Shown here piece by piece: positions 27,761-35,874 of a DNA stretch of 57,853 nt. Source of the stretch: Planctomycetaceae bacterium. Lineage in GTDB: Bacteria > Planctomycetota > Planctomycetia > Pirellulales > Lacipirellulaceae. The position numbers and the translations under genes were made by a program. Under the pieces are notes generated by a model. The model searched no databases. It was not told where the DNA came from and was given only the letters and a program-made list of their open reading frames with translations. Within the stretch, counting starts at the first letter, position 1. Each line of letters begins with the position of its first letter. Where the stretch lies: assembly GCA_003233055.1 (NCBI GenBank), contig QIKP01000045.1, positions 1-57,853 on the forward strand. Reading direction: 5' to 3'.

Positions 27761-27833
27761 TCACGCAAAGGCGCAAAGAAACAGGCCGGAGGTTCGCGGC
27801 GAGTAGGTTGGGCTTCCAGCCCGACGTTTTTTT
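27761..27833. repeat. ACGCAAAGGCGC repeat, copy 1
   Basis: The copy begins TCACGCAAAGGCGCAAAGAA and ends in a hairpin GGGCT-TCC-AGCCC (27810-27822) followed by a run of seven T. Copy 2 at 28110-28192 has the same order of blocks. The hairpin and T run look like a rho-independent terminator in the plus direction, although the genes on both sides are on the minus strand. Confidence 0.6.
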
Positions 27834-28109
27834 GCAACCGTTTACGAGTCGAAAGAGATAGGAACCACGATCGAAGGAATAGCCGCAGAGAAGCAGCAGG
27901 TAGATTCCTGGTGGTTCCAGGCAACTCGTTGCATCGAGACTGCGCGTGAGAGGAGCCAAAGAGAGGAACACTAATCTTCGCTAATCCAATTAGCGTTCTT
28001 CAACCGAACCTCCGCGCTAATCTGCGTCCCCTTCTTTTCTTCCTTTGCGCCTCCGCGCCTTTGCGTGAGTCTTCTTTCCCAGGTGCTGGGAGTCGGCAGC
28101 CGATGGTCT

Positions 28110-28192
28110 TACGCAAAGGCGCTAAGGCGCAAAGAAACAGGGGCGGGTCGTTCACGGCGAGTAGGTTGGGCTTCCAGCCCGATGCTTTTTTC
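28110..28192. repeat. ACGCAAAGGCGC repeat, copy 2
   Basis: The copy begins TTACGCAAAGGCGCTAAGGC and shares with copy 1 the blocks AAAGAAACAGG, then CGGCGAGTAGGTTGGGCTTC, then the hairpin and a T run. It also has an inverted relative at 28044-28068 (TTTGCGCCTCCGCGCCTTTG). A dispersed intergenic element is the simplest reading. Confidence 0.6.
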
Positions 28193-28227
28193 ACCCGACG
28201 CTGCGGTAGCGGGCCCTTCGTCGCCCC

Positions 28228-29571
28228 CTACCAATATCCCTCGAATCCGAAGAGAGCCCCATGGTAGAAGGGATCGCCCGTGTAAGGGAACCGGCCCTCG
28301 TCGGGAGAGAAATTGATTTGGTCGGGCGCGAGTGCAACACCCGTGAGGTACATCATTTGCCAGCCGGCCCGCAGGGAGAGGTTCGGGCGAAGGTGGTAGC
28401 GTCCGATCGCCTTGAACTCACCCAGGAAGGAGAAGGCCGTTTCCCGATTGTCGACCCGGAAACTATTGGCCGCGTTGTTGGTAATGGTAAAGAGGGAGTC
28501 GGCTTTGGCGTCGTTGATAAAGACACCTCCTTTGCCGCCAACTTCGATGCTCCAGCGATCCCGCTCGTAGAGCATGGCACCTCCCAGGTGGAGTCCGAAC
28601 AGGTCGTTGTTCGTCTCGGTGCGGTACAGGCCATCCTCTCCCCCTTGGGTGGTGATGTTCTCCGCCCGCCACTCAAGAATGTCGGCCAGATCGAAGTAGC
28701 GAAGCCCGATCAGGTACTGTTTTGTAAAGCCTTTGTTCGCTCGCCGGACCCACTCCCCGTGCGGCGAAAGTTCCATTCGATCGCGTCGCATTCTCTCTTT
28801 GACGAGGTAATTGACCTCAAAGCTACTGAACCGACTGCTGTAGTCGACCGACATGGAGGTCGCTTGGTTAAAGCCGGGGTTGCCGCCGGCGAGGGGAATG
28901 GGGACGCTCAGCGTGTTTCCCCCGCCGCCCGAGGTGAGGCTATCGTCCTGCGACCATTCGCCACCACCAAAGGCGGTGAACTCCACGGTGTGGTCACGGT
29001 TTCGCTGGTCGCGGAACAAGAAACGGCCCAGGGTGAGCCGCGCCGATCCCGAGGCACCTGGGTCGGAACCATTAAGCCTCAGAACACGGTTCGACGAAGT
29101 GTCAAACGCGATGGGCGTGTCGTCCCGTTTCCAAATGCGGTTGAGTACCACCGCGTCGATCTCCGTGTACCACCATCCGCGACGGAGCCAGGTGCCGGTG
29201 CTCTCGGTCAGCGCCGGTCGGCAGCCGTCGTCGCAAGCTGGATCTCCGAAGACGCGCCCCCCACGAAATCCATTGAAGTCGCCTTCGAAGTTCATCGGAT
29301 TGGGAGCGACCGCCGACTCCAGCGACGAATGGTCACCTGGACTTAGCAGCGAACGATCGCCGCCACTCGGCCCGGGTAAAACCTCCTCAGCGCCCGGGAG
29401 CCCTAGCTCCGCGCCGCCCAGCGAGAGTTTCCCTGCCCCCCCAGGCCCCGCCGCCGGATTGGCGGGCGGAATGGACGGAGGTATCGGAAAGTTTTGACCG
29501 AAAGCCATCGTCGCCGAAAGTAGGCTGGCGACAAAGAGTTGCGATACGATAGCGATTTTTTTCTTGGTCAC
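28228..29571 (-). CDS. BBP7-family outer membrane beta-barrel protein
   Basis: A 447-residue outer-membrane protein. It has a signal peptide (MTKKKIAIVSQLFVASLLSA), a Pro/Gly-rich N-terminal stretch (about 25-95), then alternating beta-strand pattern to a C-terminal aromatic residue (FYHGALFGFEGYW), typical of a barrel's assembly signal. The block STGTWLRRGWWYTEIDAVVL (starting near 124) fits the planctomycete BBP7 family. It probably inserts through a BamA-type machinery, but the substrate or role of the family is unknown. ATG 29571 is clear. It is divergent from the transaldolase gene. Confidence 0.85.
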   Translation of the reverse strand: MTKKKIAIVSQLFVASLLSATMAFGQNFPIPPSIPPANPAAGPGGAGKLSLGGAELGLPGAEEVLPGPSGGDRSLLSPGDHSSLESAVAPNPMNFEGDFNGFRGGRVFGDPACDDGCRPALTESTGTWLRRGWWYTEIDAVVLNRIWKRDDTPIAFDTSSNRVLRLNGSDPGASGSARLTLGRFLFRDQRNRDHTVEFTAFGGGEWSQDDSLTSGGGGNTLSVPIPLAGGNPGFNQATSMSVDYSSRFSSFEVNYLVKERMRRDRMELSPHGEWVRRANKGFTKQYLIGLRYFDLADILEWRAENITTQGGEDGLYRTETNNDLFGLHLGGAMLYERDRWSIEVGGKGGVFINDAKADSLFTITNNAANSFRVDNRETAFSFLGEFKAIGRYHLRPNLSLRAGWQMMYLTGVALAPDQINFSPDEGRFPYTGDPFYHGALFGFEGYW

Positions 29572-29889
29572 GGATAGATTCTCCTGTCGTCCCGTGCCCT
29601 AGTTCGAATAGGCAATCGAAAAGTCGGTTGACGCGGGTTGGGAGGTGGCTCGTTGAGCCCTCTCTTTCCCTCGCGCCGGACAATTTTCGACGCCCCCCTG
29701 AGGACGTGCAGTTCGTCCACTGTGACCGTTCATCGACTTCCCGCTATCCGCAGTACAGGAATTACTGTTAGAATCGCGCAAATCAACAGGGGCAACGCAA
29801 CGCAAAAGGTTTCGCTGCGATGCCCATCTTTCCTGGAGTGCCTTTTCCCCGGCTGCCCGTTGAATCAGGCTTCGCCACGGAGTTTATTC
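29572..29889. promoter_or_regulatory. Divergent region, BBP7 gene and transaldolase
   Basis: This 318-base gap lies between divergent genes and must hold both promoters. TAGAAT near 29768 is a possible -10 for the transaldolase gene, but its -35 is weak. No other structure is obvious. Confidence 0.35.
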
Positions 29890-30948
29890 ATGCCTTCGCC
29901 GCTCGAATCGCTTATTGCCTGTGGAACCAAGCTTTGGCTCGACTCGGTCGACCCCGATTTGGTCCTGGAAAACCGTCGGCTCGGGGCAACCGGCGCGACG
30001 TCGAACCCGATCCTCATCGCCAACCTGGTCAAGACGGGCCGCTTCGACGACCAGCTTGGCCAACTGCTAGCCCATGGCAATCCCACCGACGACCAAGTCG
30101 CCTGGCAACTGACCGACCAGATCGTCACGGCGGCCGAACGGGTATTCGCTCCCGTTTGGCAGGCGACTGATGGCGACGATGGCTATGTCAGCTTCGAGCT
30201 GGACCCGCTCCTGGAAGACGTCGAACGCAACCTGCCCCACAGCGAAAGGGTCGAGCAGTATGTCGAGCTCGGCAAACGCTGGTCGGCGGAGCATCGCAAC
30301 CGGATGATCAAAGTCCCCGCCACGCCTGCTGGCATCGACGCACTGGAAGACCTCGCAACCGCCGGCATCCCCCTCAATGTGACGCTCATTTTCACGCTTC
30401 AGCAGTACGAAGAGGCCCGCGATGCGATCTGGCGGGGAGCCCAACACCGGCAATCGCTCGACCACTTCAAGAGCGTCTACAGTATTTTCATTTCGCGCGT
30501 CGATGTTTACACCGAAAAACATCTACCCAAGCTATCACCGGCCGCCCAGGGGCAAGTTGGCCTGGTGAACGCGAAGCGAATGTGGGCGAACAACCGAGAG
30601 TTCTGGTCAGGCAAAGGTTTGCCGCTCGCTCAAGAAATGGTCTTCGCAAGCACTGGCTCTAAAAAACCCGAAGACCCCGCCTGGAAGTACGTCGAAGCCT
30701 TGGCCGGCAGCGATATCCAAACCAATCCGCCCGGCACCAATGACGCCGTGCAAGCAAGCGGGCTCTCCTTCTCCCGCACCATCGACCAGCTTCCTCCTGA
30801 TGAAGTGCTGGCAGAAATCGACAAAGCGGTCGATATCGAGCACCTCGAGCAGACACTCATGTCCGAGGGGCTCCAGAAATTTGCCGATCCGCAAAAAGAA
30901 CTCCTCCAACTGATGGCAACGAAGCGCCAGCAACTGGCAAACAGTTGA
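29890..30948 (+). CDS. tal: Transaldolase
   Basis: A 352-residue aldolase of the pentose phosphate pathway, which moves a dihydroxyacetone unit from sedoheptulose 7-phosphate to glyceraldehyde 3-phosphate. The Schiff-base Lys is Lys141 in [19 protein letters not shown] and GATSNP (about 35-40) are the expected N-terminal blocks, and [14 protein letters not shown] follows the lysine. I chose ATG 29890, where the family similarity begins, although the frame stays open to 29638. The length fits the TalA/TalB-like bacterial class (long form). It is cytoplasmic, transcribed alone, 201 bases before cysH. Confidence 0.95.
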   Translation: MPSPLESLIACGTKLWLDSVDPDLVLENRRLGATGATSNPILIANLVKTGRFDDQLGQLLAHGNPTDDQVAWQLTDQIVTAAERVFAPVWQATDGDDGYVSFELDPLLEDVERNLPHSERVEQYVELGKRWSAEHRNRMIKVPATPAGIDALEDLATAGIPLNVTLIFTLQQYEEARDAIWRGAQHRQSLDHFKSVYSIFISRVDVYTEKHLPKLSPAAQGQVGLVNAKRMWANNREFWSGKGLPLAQEMVFASTGSKKPEDPAWKYVEALAGSDIQTNPPGTNDAVQASGLSFSRTIDQLPPDEVLAEIDKAVDIEHLEQTLMSEGLQKFADPQKELLQLMATKRQQLANS

Positions 30949-31075
30949 TCCTTGCCACGCGAAGCCGCTAGCGTAAGCCAAGCCGCTTCCCAGCTGCCAA
31001 GAGCCCAACTGGCTGATTTTCTCCCCTACTCTCCAGCCGTGGCCCCTCGGCTGCCGATCTGTAGAAAGAGGAAAC

Positions 31076-31104
31076 TTGACTTAGTTTAGCAACTTACCTA
31101 CCAT
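31076..31104 (+). promoter_or_regulatory. Sigma-70-like promoter for cysH
   Basis: TTGACT (31076-31081), a 17-base spacer and TACCAT (31099-31104), lying 45 bases before the cysH ATG. The hexamers are close to consensus for a GC-rich genome. The adjacent Rrf2 gene makes regulation by that protein a reasonable guess. Confidence 0.5.
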
Positions 31105-31149
31105 TGGTCATAAGCACCGCATTCCCTGGCTTCGTTTGCCCCCATCGCC

Positions 31150-31914
31150 ATGCCGATTGCCACCCCCGCAGCCACGAAAAGCCCCATGGATGCTCCGTCG
31201 CCCGAATTGCTCGACGAGCTGGCTCGGGAGAGCGAGCGCCTCGAGTCCGCCTCGCCCGAGGAGATCATCACCTGGGCAGCCAAGCGGTTTGGCGACGGGC
31301 TGACGATGGCAACCGCCTTCGGCCCGGAAGGATGCCTTATTCTTTCGATGCTCTCCCAAATCGCTCCCAAGACGTACCTCTTTAACCTCGATACCGGCTA
31401 CCAGTTTCAGGCAACGCTCGACCTGCGCGATCAAATAGCCGAGCGGTACGGCATCGAAGTCGACTTGCTTACGCCGGACCAGACGGTTCCGGAGTACGAA
31501 GCCGAACATGGCGGGCCACTCTACAAAACCAACCCCAACCAGTGTTGCTTCGATCGAAAGATCAAGGTCTTGCGCCGAGGTCTCGAAGGCCGCACCGCTT
31601 GGATGAGTGGCATCCGTCGCGACCAAAGCGCCGACCGCGCATCGACTCCCATTGTCGGCTGGGACAAGAAATTTCATCTCGTCAAAATCAGCCCCCTCGC
31701 CAACGCCACGCAGCAGCAAGTTTGGACTCGCATCGTCAAGGAAAACGTCCCCTACAATCCGATGCACGACCAAGGCTACCCCAGCATTGGCTGCTGGCCC
31801 TGCACGCAGGCGGTCGCCGAAGGCGACGCCGACGAACGGGCTGGCCGATGGAGCGGCACCGGCAAAACCGAATGCGGCTTGCATTCGCTCGAACAGCAAG
31901 GCAGTGGTATCTAA
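31150..31914 (+). CDS. cysH: Phosphoadenylyl-/adenylyl-sulfate reductase with iron-sulfur cluster
   Basis: A 254-residue assimilatory enzyme reducing (P)APS to sulfite, using thioredoxin. The two Cys pairs that hold a [4Fe-4S] cluster are visible: Cys132-Cys133 in NQCCFDRK and Cys215/Cys218 in GCWPC. This suggests APS rather than PAPS as the preferred substrate, as known for cluster-containing family members. The catalytic Cys is Cys242 in ECGLH. The PP-loop-like ATFGPE-type region is ATAFGPEGCLI (54-64). ATG 31150 is used, with ATG 31186 as an alternative. It is followed 26 bases later by an Rrf2 regulator, likely one transcript. Confidence 0.93.
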   Translation: MPIATPAATKSPMDAPSPELLDELARESERLESASPEEIITWAAKRFGDGLTMATAFGPEGCLILSMLSQIAPKTYLFNLDTGYQFQATLDLRDQIAERYGIEVDLLTPDQTVPEYEAEHGGPLYKTNPNQCCFDRKIKVLRRGLEGRTAWMSGIRRDQSADRASTPIVGWDKKFHLVKISPLANATQQQVWTRIVKENVPYNPMHDQGYPSIGCWPCTQAVAEGDADERAGRWSGTGKTECGLHSLEQQGSGI

Positions 31915-31940
31915 CGGAAGGAATTCCGTTTTACGATGCG

Positions 31941-32357
31941 ATGAAACTCTCCGCAAAAACCGAATACGGCTTCCTGGCACTTTTGCATTTGGCGAAACAC
32001 TACGCCAAAGGCGAGCCGGTGCAAATTCGCAAGATGGCAGCCGAGCACGACATCCCGGCGCGATTCCTCGTGCAGATTCTCCTGGAACTCAACCGAGCGG
32101 GATTGGTCACCAGCACCCGCGGCGCGGCAGGTGGGTATCGCCTTGCAAGGCCACCGGAAACGATCGACCTGGCGGAAATCACGGGAGTGCTCGAAGGGAC
32201 CGAAGAGGCCCGCACGCCAATCGCAGGATTCCGAGGGGCCATTCATGCCGCCTGCCACGAAGCTCAGCAAGCCCATTGCCAGCACTTGGCCAATCTCACG
32301 CTCGTCGACTTGCTGGAAAGAGCCGGAGAGAAATTTGAACCAATGTGGTACATCTAG
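31941..32357 (+). CDS. Rrf2 family transcriptional regulator
   Basis: A 138-residue winged-helix regulator of the Rrf2 family (IscR, CymR, NsrR relatives). The start MKLSAKTEYGFLALLHLA and the wing GAAGGYRLAR (61-70) are typical. In place of the three-cysteine cluster of IscR it has Cys105 and Cys113 with several His (102, 106, 112 and 115) around them, so iron-sulfur binding is possible but uncertain. The location directly after cysH argues for a role in sulfur-assimilation control like CymR. ATG 31941 is chosen; the open frame extends back through cysH without similarity. Confidence 0.9.
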   Translation: MKLSAKTEYGFLALLHLAKHYAKGEPVQIRKMAAEHDIPARFLVQILLELNRAGLVTSTRGAAGGYRLARPPETIDLAEITGVLEGTEEARTPIAGFRGAIHAACHEAQQAHCQHLANLTLVDLLERAGEKFEPMWYI

Positions 32358-32481
32358 AGCAGTGATCACTCGGATGTTCCGCTAAGGCAATCGTTTGACG
32401 CTGAAATAGCAGCGCCGCAACCGGAATATGCGTGTGCGGCTCGCACTAAATCGATAACGAGGGCCAATCGAACTTCTGCTT

Positions 32482-32852
32482 TGATAACTCGTAGAGGAGA
32501 ACGGCAAAGTCATTTTTGAACCGCCAAGATCGCCAAGGCGTCAAGAAACAAGGACGCCAAGAAAAATGTCGACCGAAGCAGGAAAACCCCGGATTGTTAA
32601 TCCTGTCACCGTTCACAAGTCGAAAGAAAGCCACCACGAACCCAAAGAGCACGAACCCAAAGAGATAGAGGGGGTGTCCTTTTGCCGCTATTCGTATCGA
32701 TTCGCACGCATTTGTGGTTTCCCCTGCCTCCAATTCGATGAACGGTTGCCTCTATCCTCCAGCTTTTCCCTCCAACTCTTCTTGGCGCCTTGGCGTACTT
32801 GGCGGTTTCTTTTAATTCGGCGACTTTGAAAGCGTCCTGACAACTCGTAGAG
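32482..32852. mobile_element. MITE-like element with imperfect inverted ends
   Basis: The outer ends are direct repeats, TGATAACTCGTAGAG (32482-32496) and TGACAACTCGTAGAG (32838-32852), 14 of 15 bases identical. Inside are inverted arms: AACCGCCAAGATCGCCAAGG... at 32519-32547 and its approximate reverse complement at 32779-32807 (about 26 of 29). A CAAAGTC block extends both arms outward. No transposase is encoded, so the element would be non-autonomous. Confidence 0.55.
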
Positions 32853-32919
32853 CTTCATTGACAAATGCATCCGACAGCGGGGCGTTTGCTGCAACCCTTC
32901 ACGGAAGCCAAGGCAGAAA

Positions 32920-33037
32920 AACCACGAATTGCGCGAATCCTACGAATGCAGGAAGGAAGGAGTAAGATGCTTGGCTTCTCTTCTTTCGGCAACATCCTTC
33001 GTCAATGATTCGTCGGATTCGTTTTCATTCGTGGTTC
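32920..33037. repeat. Inverted-repeat element of the ACCACGAAT family
   Basis: The left arm AACCACGAATTGCGCGAATC (32920-) and the right arm (33003-33037, GATTCGT...ATTCGTGGTT) are imperfect inverted copies. A lone copy with the same blocks occurs at 50528-50569. The arms can pair over roughly 25-30 bases. Confidence 0.55.
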
Positions 33038-33068
33038 CTTCTTCCGACCGGAAGCGGTTACTAAAGCA

Positions 33069-33557
33069 CTAGCTCGCTCGTCGCACAGGCTTGGCCGCCC
33101 GCTCCTCACGGCGAGCACTAAAGTCGATCGCCTTCAGGCGGGCGAGGAGACGGGCGTAAGCCGCCGGGTCCTTGACCTCCTCCGCCAGGGCGAGTGCCAT
33201 CTGCTCCGCCAGATACGCCATGTCGGCTTCCGTGTACGACTTGGCCGATCGACGGGCGTATTTGTCTGGGTCGGATCGCTCCAAGAGCCATGCCGCCGCC
33301 CGCCAGTTTTTTCCTGCCGCACTCCGAATCGCCCGCAACGGTTCAAGCTCCGCCGCGAGTTCGGCCTTCTGAAGCTGCTCGCGAAACTCCTCGTTCCGCT
33401 TCGATTCTCGGCGAATCGTTCTGGCCGAGCAACCGAGATAACGGGCCGCCCCGGCAATTCCATACCCGGCCGAGACCAACGCCGAAATCTCCCGCCGCTT
33501 CGTTTCGTCGAGCAAACGTGGCCGGCCGGCCTTGGAGCGGGTCGTAGCTTTGGACAT
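33069..33557 (-). CDS. Helix-turn-helix DNA-binding protein, function unknown
   Basis: A 162-residue basic protein. Residues 10-55 (GRPRLLDETKRREISALVSA, AARYLGCSARTIRRESKRNE) form a clear HTH of the type found in resolvases and phage terminase small subunits. The rest is helical (LLERSDPDKYARRS). Terminase small subunits share the WLLERSDP-like block, but no large subunit or other phage gene is near, so an orphan regulator or a degraded mobile element remains possible. ATG 33557 is supported by the first HTH residues. It is isolated on both sides by repeat-containing DNA. Confidence 0.65.
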   Translation of the reverse strand: MSKATTRSKAGRPRLLDETKRREISALVSAGYGIAGAARYLGCSARTIRRESKRNEEFREQLQKAELAAELEPLRAIRSAAGKNWRAAAWLLERSDPDKYARRSAKSYTEADMAYLAEQMALALAEEVKDPAAYARLLARLKAIDFSARREERAAKPVRRAS

Positions 33558-33981
33558 GAAGGACTAACGTGGGTTAGGGGAAAGCTTCTGAAAGACAAGT
33601 CGATCGATCGTCGGGAAAGCGAGTTGCCCCTCCGTCCTGGAGGGGAGCGCCCCCGACGTGGCTCCGGCCCCCCATCCTGTGGTTTCAGGCCTTACGGGAA
33701 CTGAAAAACTCGTTCCGGCCGACCTGTTTCACTCTTTTCAACAGGCGGCCAAAGGGCTCAAGAGCCCCATCCTAGGCGAATCGCTGGCCTCTTTTCCACT
33801 AGAAAACACCAGCCCATTGGAATTTCCTGTCCGTCGAGCCCAAGAGCCAGATAAGGGCGAATCGTCTCCTTTGCTGCCGTCCTGCCCCTTGCGGGCGGTT
33901 TGATTTCCAGCCTACAATGCAGGGCTCCCTTGAATGTAGGGCTCACACTTTCGTTTTACGATTTACGCTTAGGAGTCGGTA
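33558..33981. other. Structured gene-free stretch upstream of tiny ORF
   Basis: 424 bases without a credible gene. Three plus-strand hairpins are visible: CCCCTCC-GTCCT-GGAGGGG (33627-33645), an imperfect GGCCGACCTGTT...AACAGGCGGCC (33717-33750), and GGGCTC-AA-GAGCCC (33754-33767). They may form a leader or small RNA ahead of the 29-codon ORF. This is inferred from sequence only. Confidence 0.4.
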
Positions 33982-34071
33982 TTGGGTACAAAAAAGTCGG
34001 GAAAAGGTCGCCGCAAGCAAGGCCGAAAGAAACGCCGCATGCGCGCAAAAATCCGGCATCGCAAGAAATAA
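33982..34071 (+). CDS. Tiny, very basic 29-residue protein
   Basis: TTG 33982 follows AGGAG (33971-33975) with a six-base spacer, the best Shine-Dalgarno in this area. The product is 29 residues, about 60% Lys or Arg, beginning GTKKSGKGRRKQGRKKRR and ending KIRHRKK. The composition is like small ribosomal proteins and rRNA-binding peptides. I cannot name it: it is not bL34, bL36 or bTHX as I know them. It would be missed by gene callers with a 30-codon or longer cut-off. Confidence 0.6.
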   Translation: MGTKKSGKGRRKQGRKKRRMRAKIRHRKK

Positions 34072-34349
34072 TCCCTTCCTGGGGTTGGCCACCGGGTCAC
34101 TGATTTGCCCCGCTGGTCACTGGCGGGATCGCTAGTGGCCCGGCCAAAAGGCGGCTCCGGCCCTACGGGCTCCCTGCTGTCGCCGGGCGGTGCGCGGTCC
34201 GCCCTTCGTTCCGCTTCCTAAGTATACTGGCAAGAGCTACCACACCTCTGCTCCCAACTCTAGCGGTACTCGGATTCGCTAGCGGGCGGAAAGCTGATTC
34301 CCTTCGGCATTCCCAAGCAGGTCTCCCACGCGAGTTTTAGAACACGCCC

Positions 34350-35867
34350 ATGGGCAAACCGAGAAGACCCATCGACTACTTCTCGGGCGATGCGCTTCGC
34401 GAGGGACTCAAGCAAAAGACTGTGCGAGGTGGAGCCATCACCGCAATCGGTCAGATGGCCAGTGTTGCAATCTCGCTTGCTGCAGTCCCTCTGCTGGCCC
34501 GGTTGCTTAATCCGGAAGACTTCGGACTGATCGCCATGGTGGCGGTGCTGACCAATTTTGCCCGCATGTTCGTCGATGCTGGCCTGTCGATGGCCACCGT
34601 TCAGCGGGAAGAGATTACTCGACAACAGGTTAGCAATCTGTTTTGGATCGCCAGCGGATTGGGCGCCCTGATCGCGATCGTAGTGGCCTGCCTATCGCCA
34701 GTGATTGCTTGGTTCTATGGCGAACCACGACTCGTCACGATCACCCTGGCAATGGCGGGCTCTTTCGTCCTAGCCGGGATGACGGTCCAGCACCAAGCGC
34801 TATTGCGCCGCGGAATGCAATTCGGCTCGCTCTCCGTCATCTCTGTCGTCTCTACACTGGCCGGGCAAATCGTCGGAGTTGCCTGGGCATGGAACTATTT
34901 TGGGACCCCCTACGACTACTGGGCGCTTGTTCTGATGCCGATCACGACCGCAGCGATTCGGATGGGGGGGACTTGGCTTTGCTGCCACTGGCGACCCAAC
35001 CGACCGCAACGGGGTGCGGGAACACGGAGCTTGGTAGCCTTTGGGGCGAATCTTACCGGATTCAACTTCGCCAACTATTTTGCCCGCAATGCCGACAAAT
35101 TGCTCATCGGCTGGTGGTGGGGCACCACCCCTCTCGGGTTTTATGATCGCGCGTCTCGGTTGCTGTTGATGCCGATGCAACAAATTGCGCCGGCGTTTTC
35201 AGCAGTGGTTGTCCCGGCACTCTGTAGGTTGCGGTCGTCGCCCCAACAATACCGACACGCCTATTGTTCGGCCGTTCGTCTCTTAGTTTGGATTAGCATT
35301 CCGCTGGTTGGACTGCTATTTTGCGCCGCGGAGCCGATAGTACTGCTGTACTTGGGCCCAAAATGGGCGGAGGTCGTGCCTCTATTTCAAGCATTAGTTC
35401 CGGCTGCTTGGGCAAACTGCTTCATTAATTGCTCTGGGTGGGTGTTTACATCTTGGGGGCATGTCGATCGCCAGCTAATTTGGGGTATAATTCACAGCCT
35501 CGTGGTGGTAGTTGTCATCGCCTGTTGTGTTCCGTTTGGCGTCACGACCGTAGCCTTCGGCGTTAGTGCAGCGTATGTATTGATGCGGTTACCCGGATTT
35601 TATCTTAGCTTTCAAGGGACTCCCCTCAAACTCCGCGACCTGGGCGAAATTCTCTGGCGGCCGACACTCCTGGCGTTGACGGCCAGTTCGGCTTCGTTTT
35701 GGGCCAGCGGCTCTTGGTTTGCGGAATGGACGCTCATTAACCAACTGTTCGCATTGACGGGGCTCTACATCGCGATATTCTTGGGAGCCGCCCTCGTGCT
35801 CCCTGGGACGGCCAACGAAATTCGCCACTTGCGGTCCATCACCCAACTCAGAACCCAACAGCAATAA
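34350..35867 (+). CDS. Polysaccharide flippase (Wzx/MOP type)
   Basis: A 505-residue membrane protein with about 12-14 helices, of the MOP superfamily that flips lipid-linked oligosaccharides. The N-terminal block GGAITAIGQMASVAISLAAV followed by LARLLNPEDFGLIAMV is typical of RfbX/TuaB-like lipopolysaccharide exporters. It heads a four-gene polysaccharide operon, with seven bases to the next gene. Substrate cannot be inferred. The start ATG 34350 is the first of a clear coding frame. Confidence 0.88.
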   Translation: MGKPRRPIDYFSGDALREGLKQKTVRGGAITAIGQMASVAISLAAVPLLARLLNPEDFGLIAMVAVLTNFARMFVDAGLSMATVQREEITRQQVSNLFWIASGLGALIAIVVACLSPVIAWFYGEPRLVTITLAMAGSFVLAGMTVQHQALLRRGMQFGSLSVISVVSTLAGQIVGVAWAWNYFGTPYDYWALVLMPITTAAIRMGGTWLCCHWRPNRPQRGAGTRSLVAFGANLTGFNFANYFARNADKLLIGWWWGTTPLGFYDRASRLLLMPMQQIAPAFSAVVVPALCRLRSSPQQYRHAYCSAVRLLVWISIPLVGLLFCAAEPIVLLYLGPKWAEVVPLFQALVPAAWANCFINCSGWVFTSWGHVDRQLIWGIIHSLVVVVVIACCVPFGVTTVAFGVSAAYVLMRLPGFYLSFQGTPLKLRDLGEILWRPTLLALTASSASFWASGSWFAEWTLINQLFALTGLYIAIFLGAALVLPGTANEIRHLRSITQLRTQQQ

Positions 35868-35874
35868 GGTCCCC

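Larger units (their letters stand above)
27660..28227. other. Repeat-rich gap between BBP7 and S41 genes
   Basis: This 568-base gap carries no credible gene. It is built largely from two direct copies of an 80-base repeat and one inverted partial copy (28044-28068) of its ACGCAAAGGCGC-rich end. See the separate repeat entries. Confidence 0.6.
32358..33068. other. Repeat-rich gap
   Basis: 711 bases without a gene. Nearly all of it is explained by two elements described separately: an inverted-repeat element at 32482-32852 and a shorter one at 32920-33037. ORFs of about 80-90 codons here follow the repeats and have no coding character. Confidence 0.6.

Noticed and set aside
33658-33903. 81-codon ORF in the gap before the tiny basic ORF
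   Set aside because: It runs across hairpin-forming sequence, lacks a ribosome site and shows no family feature.
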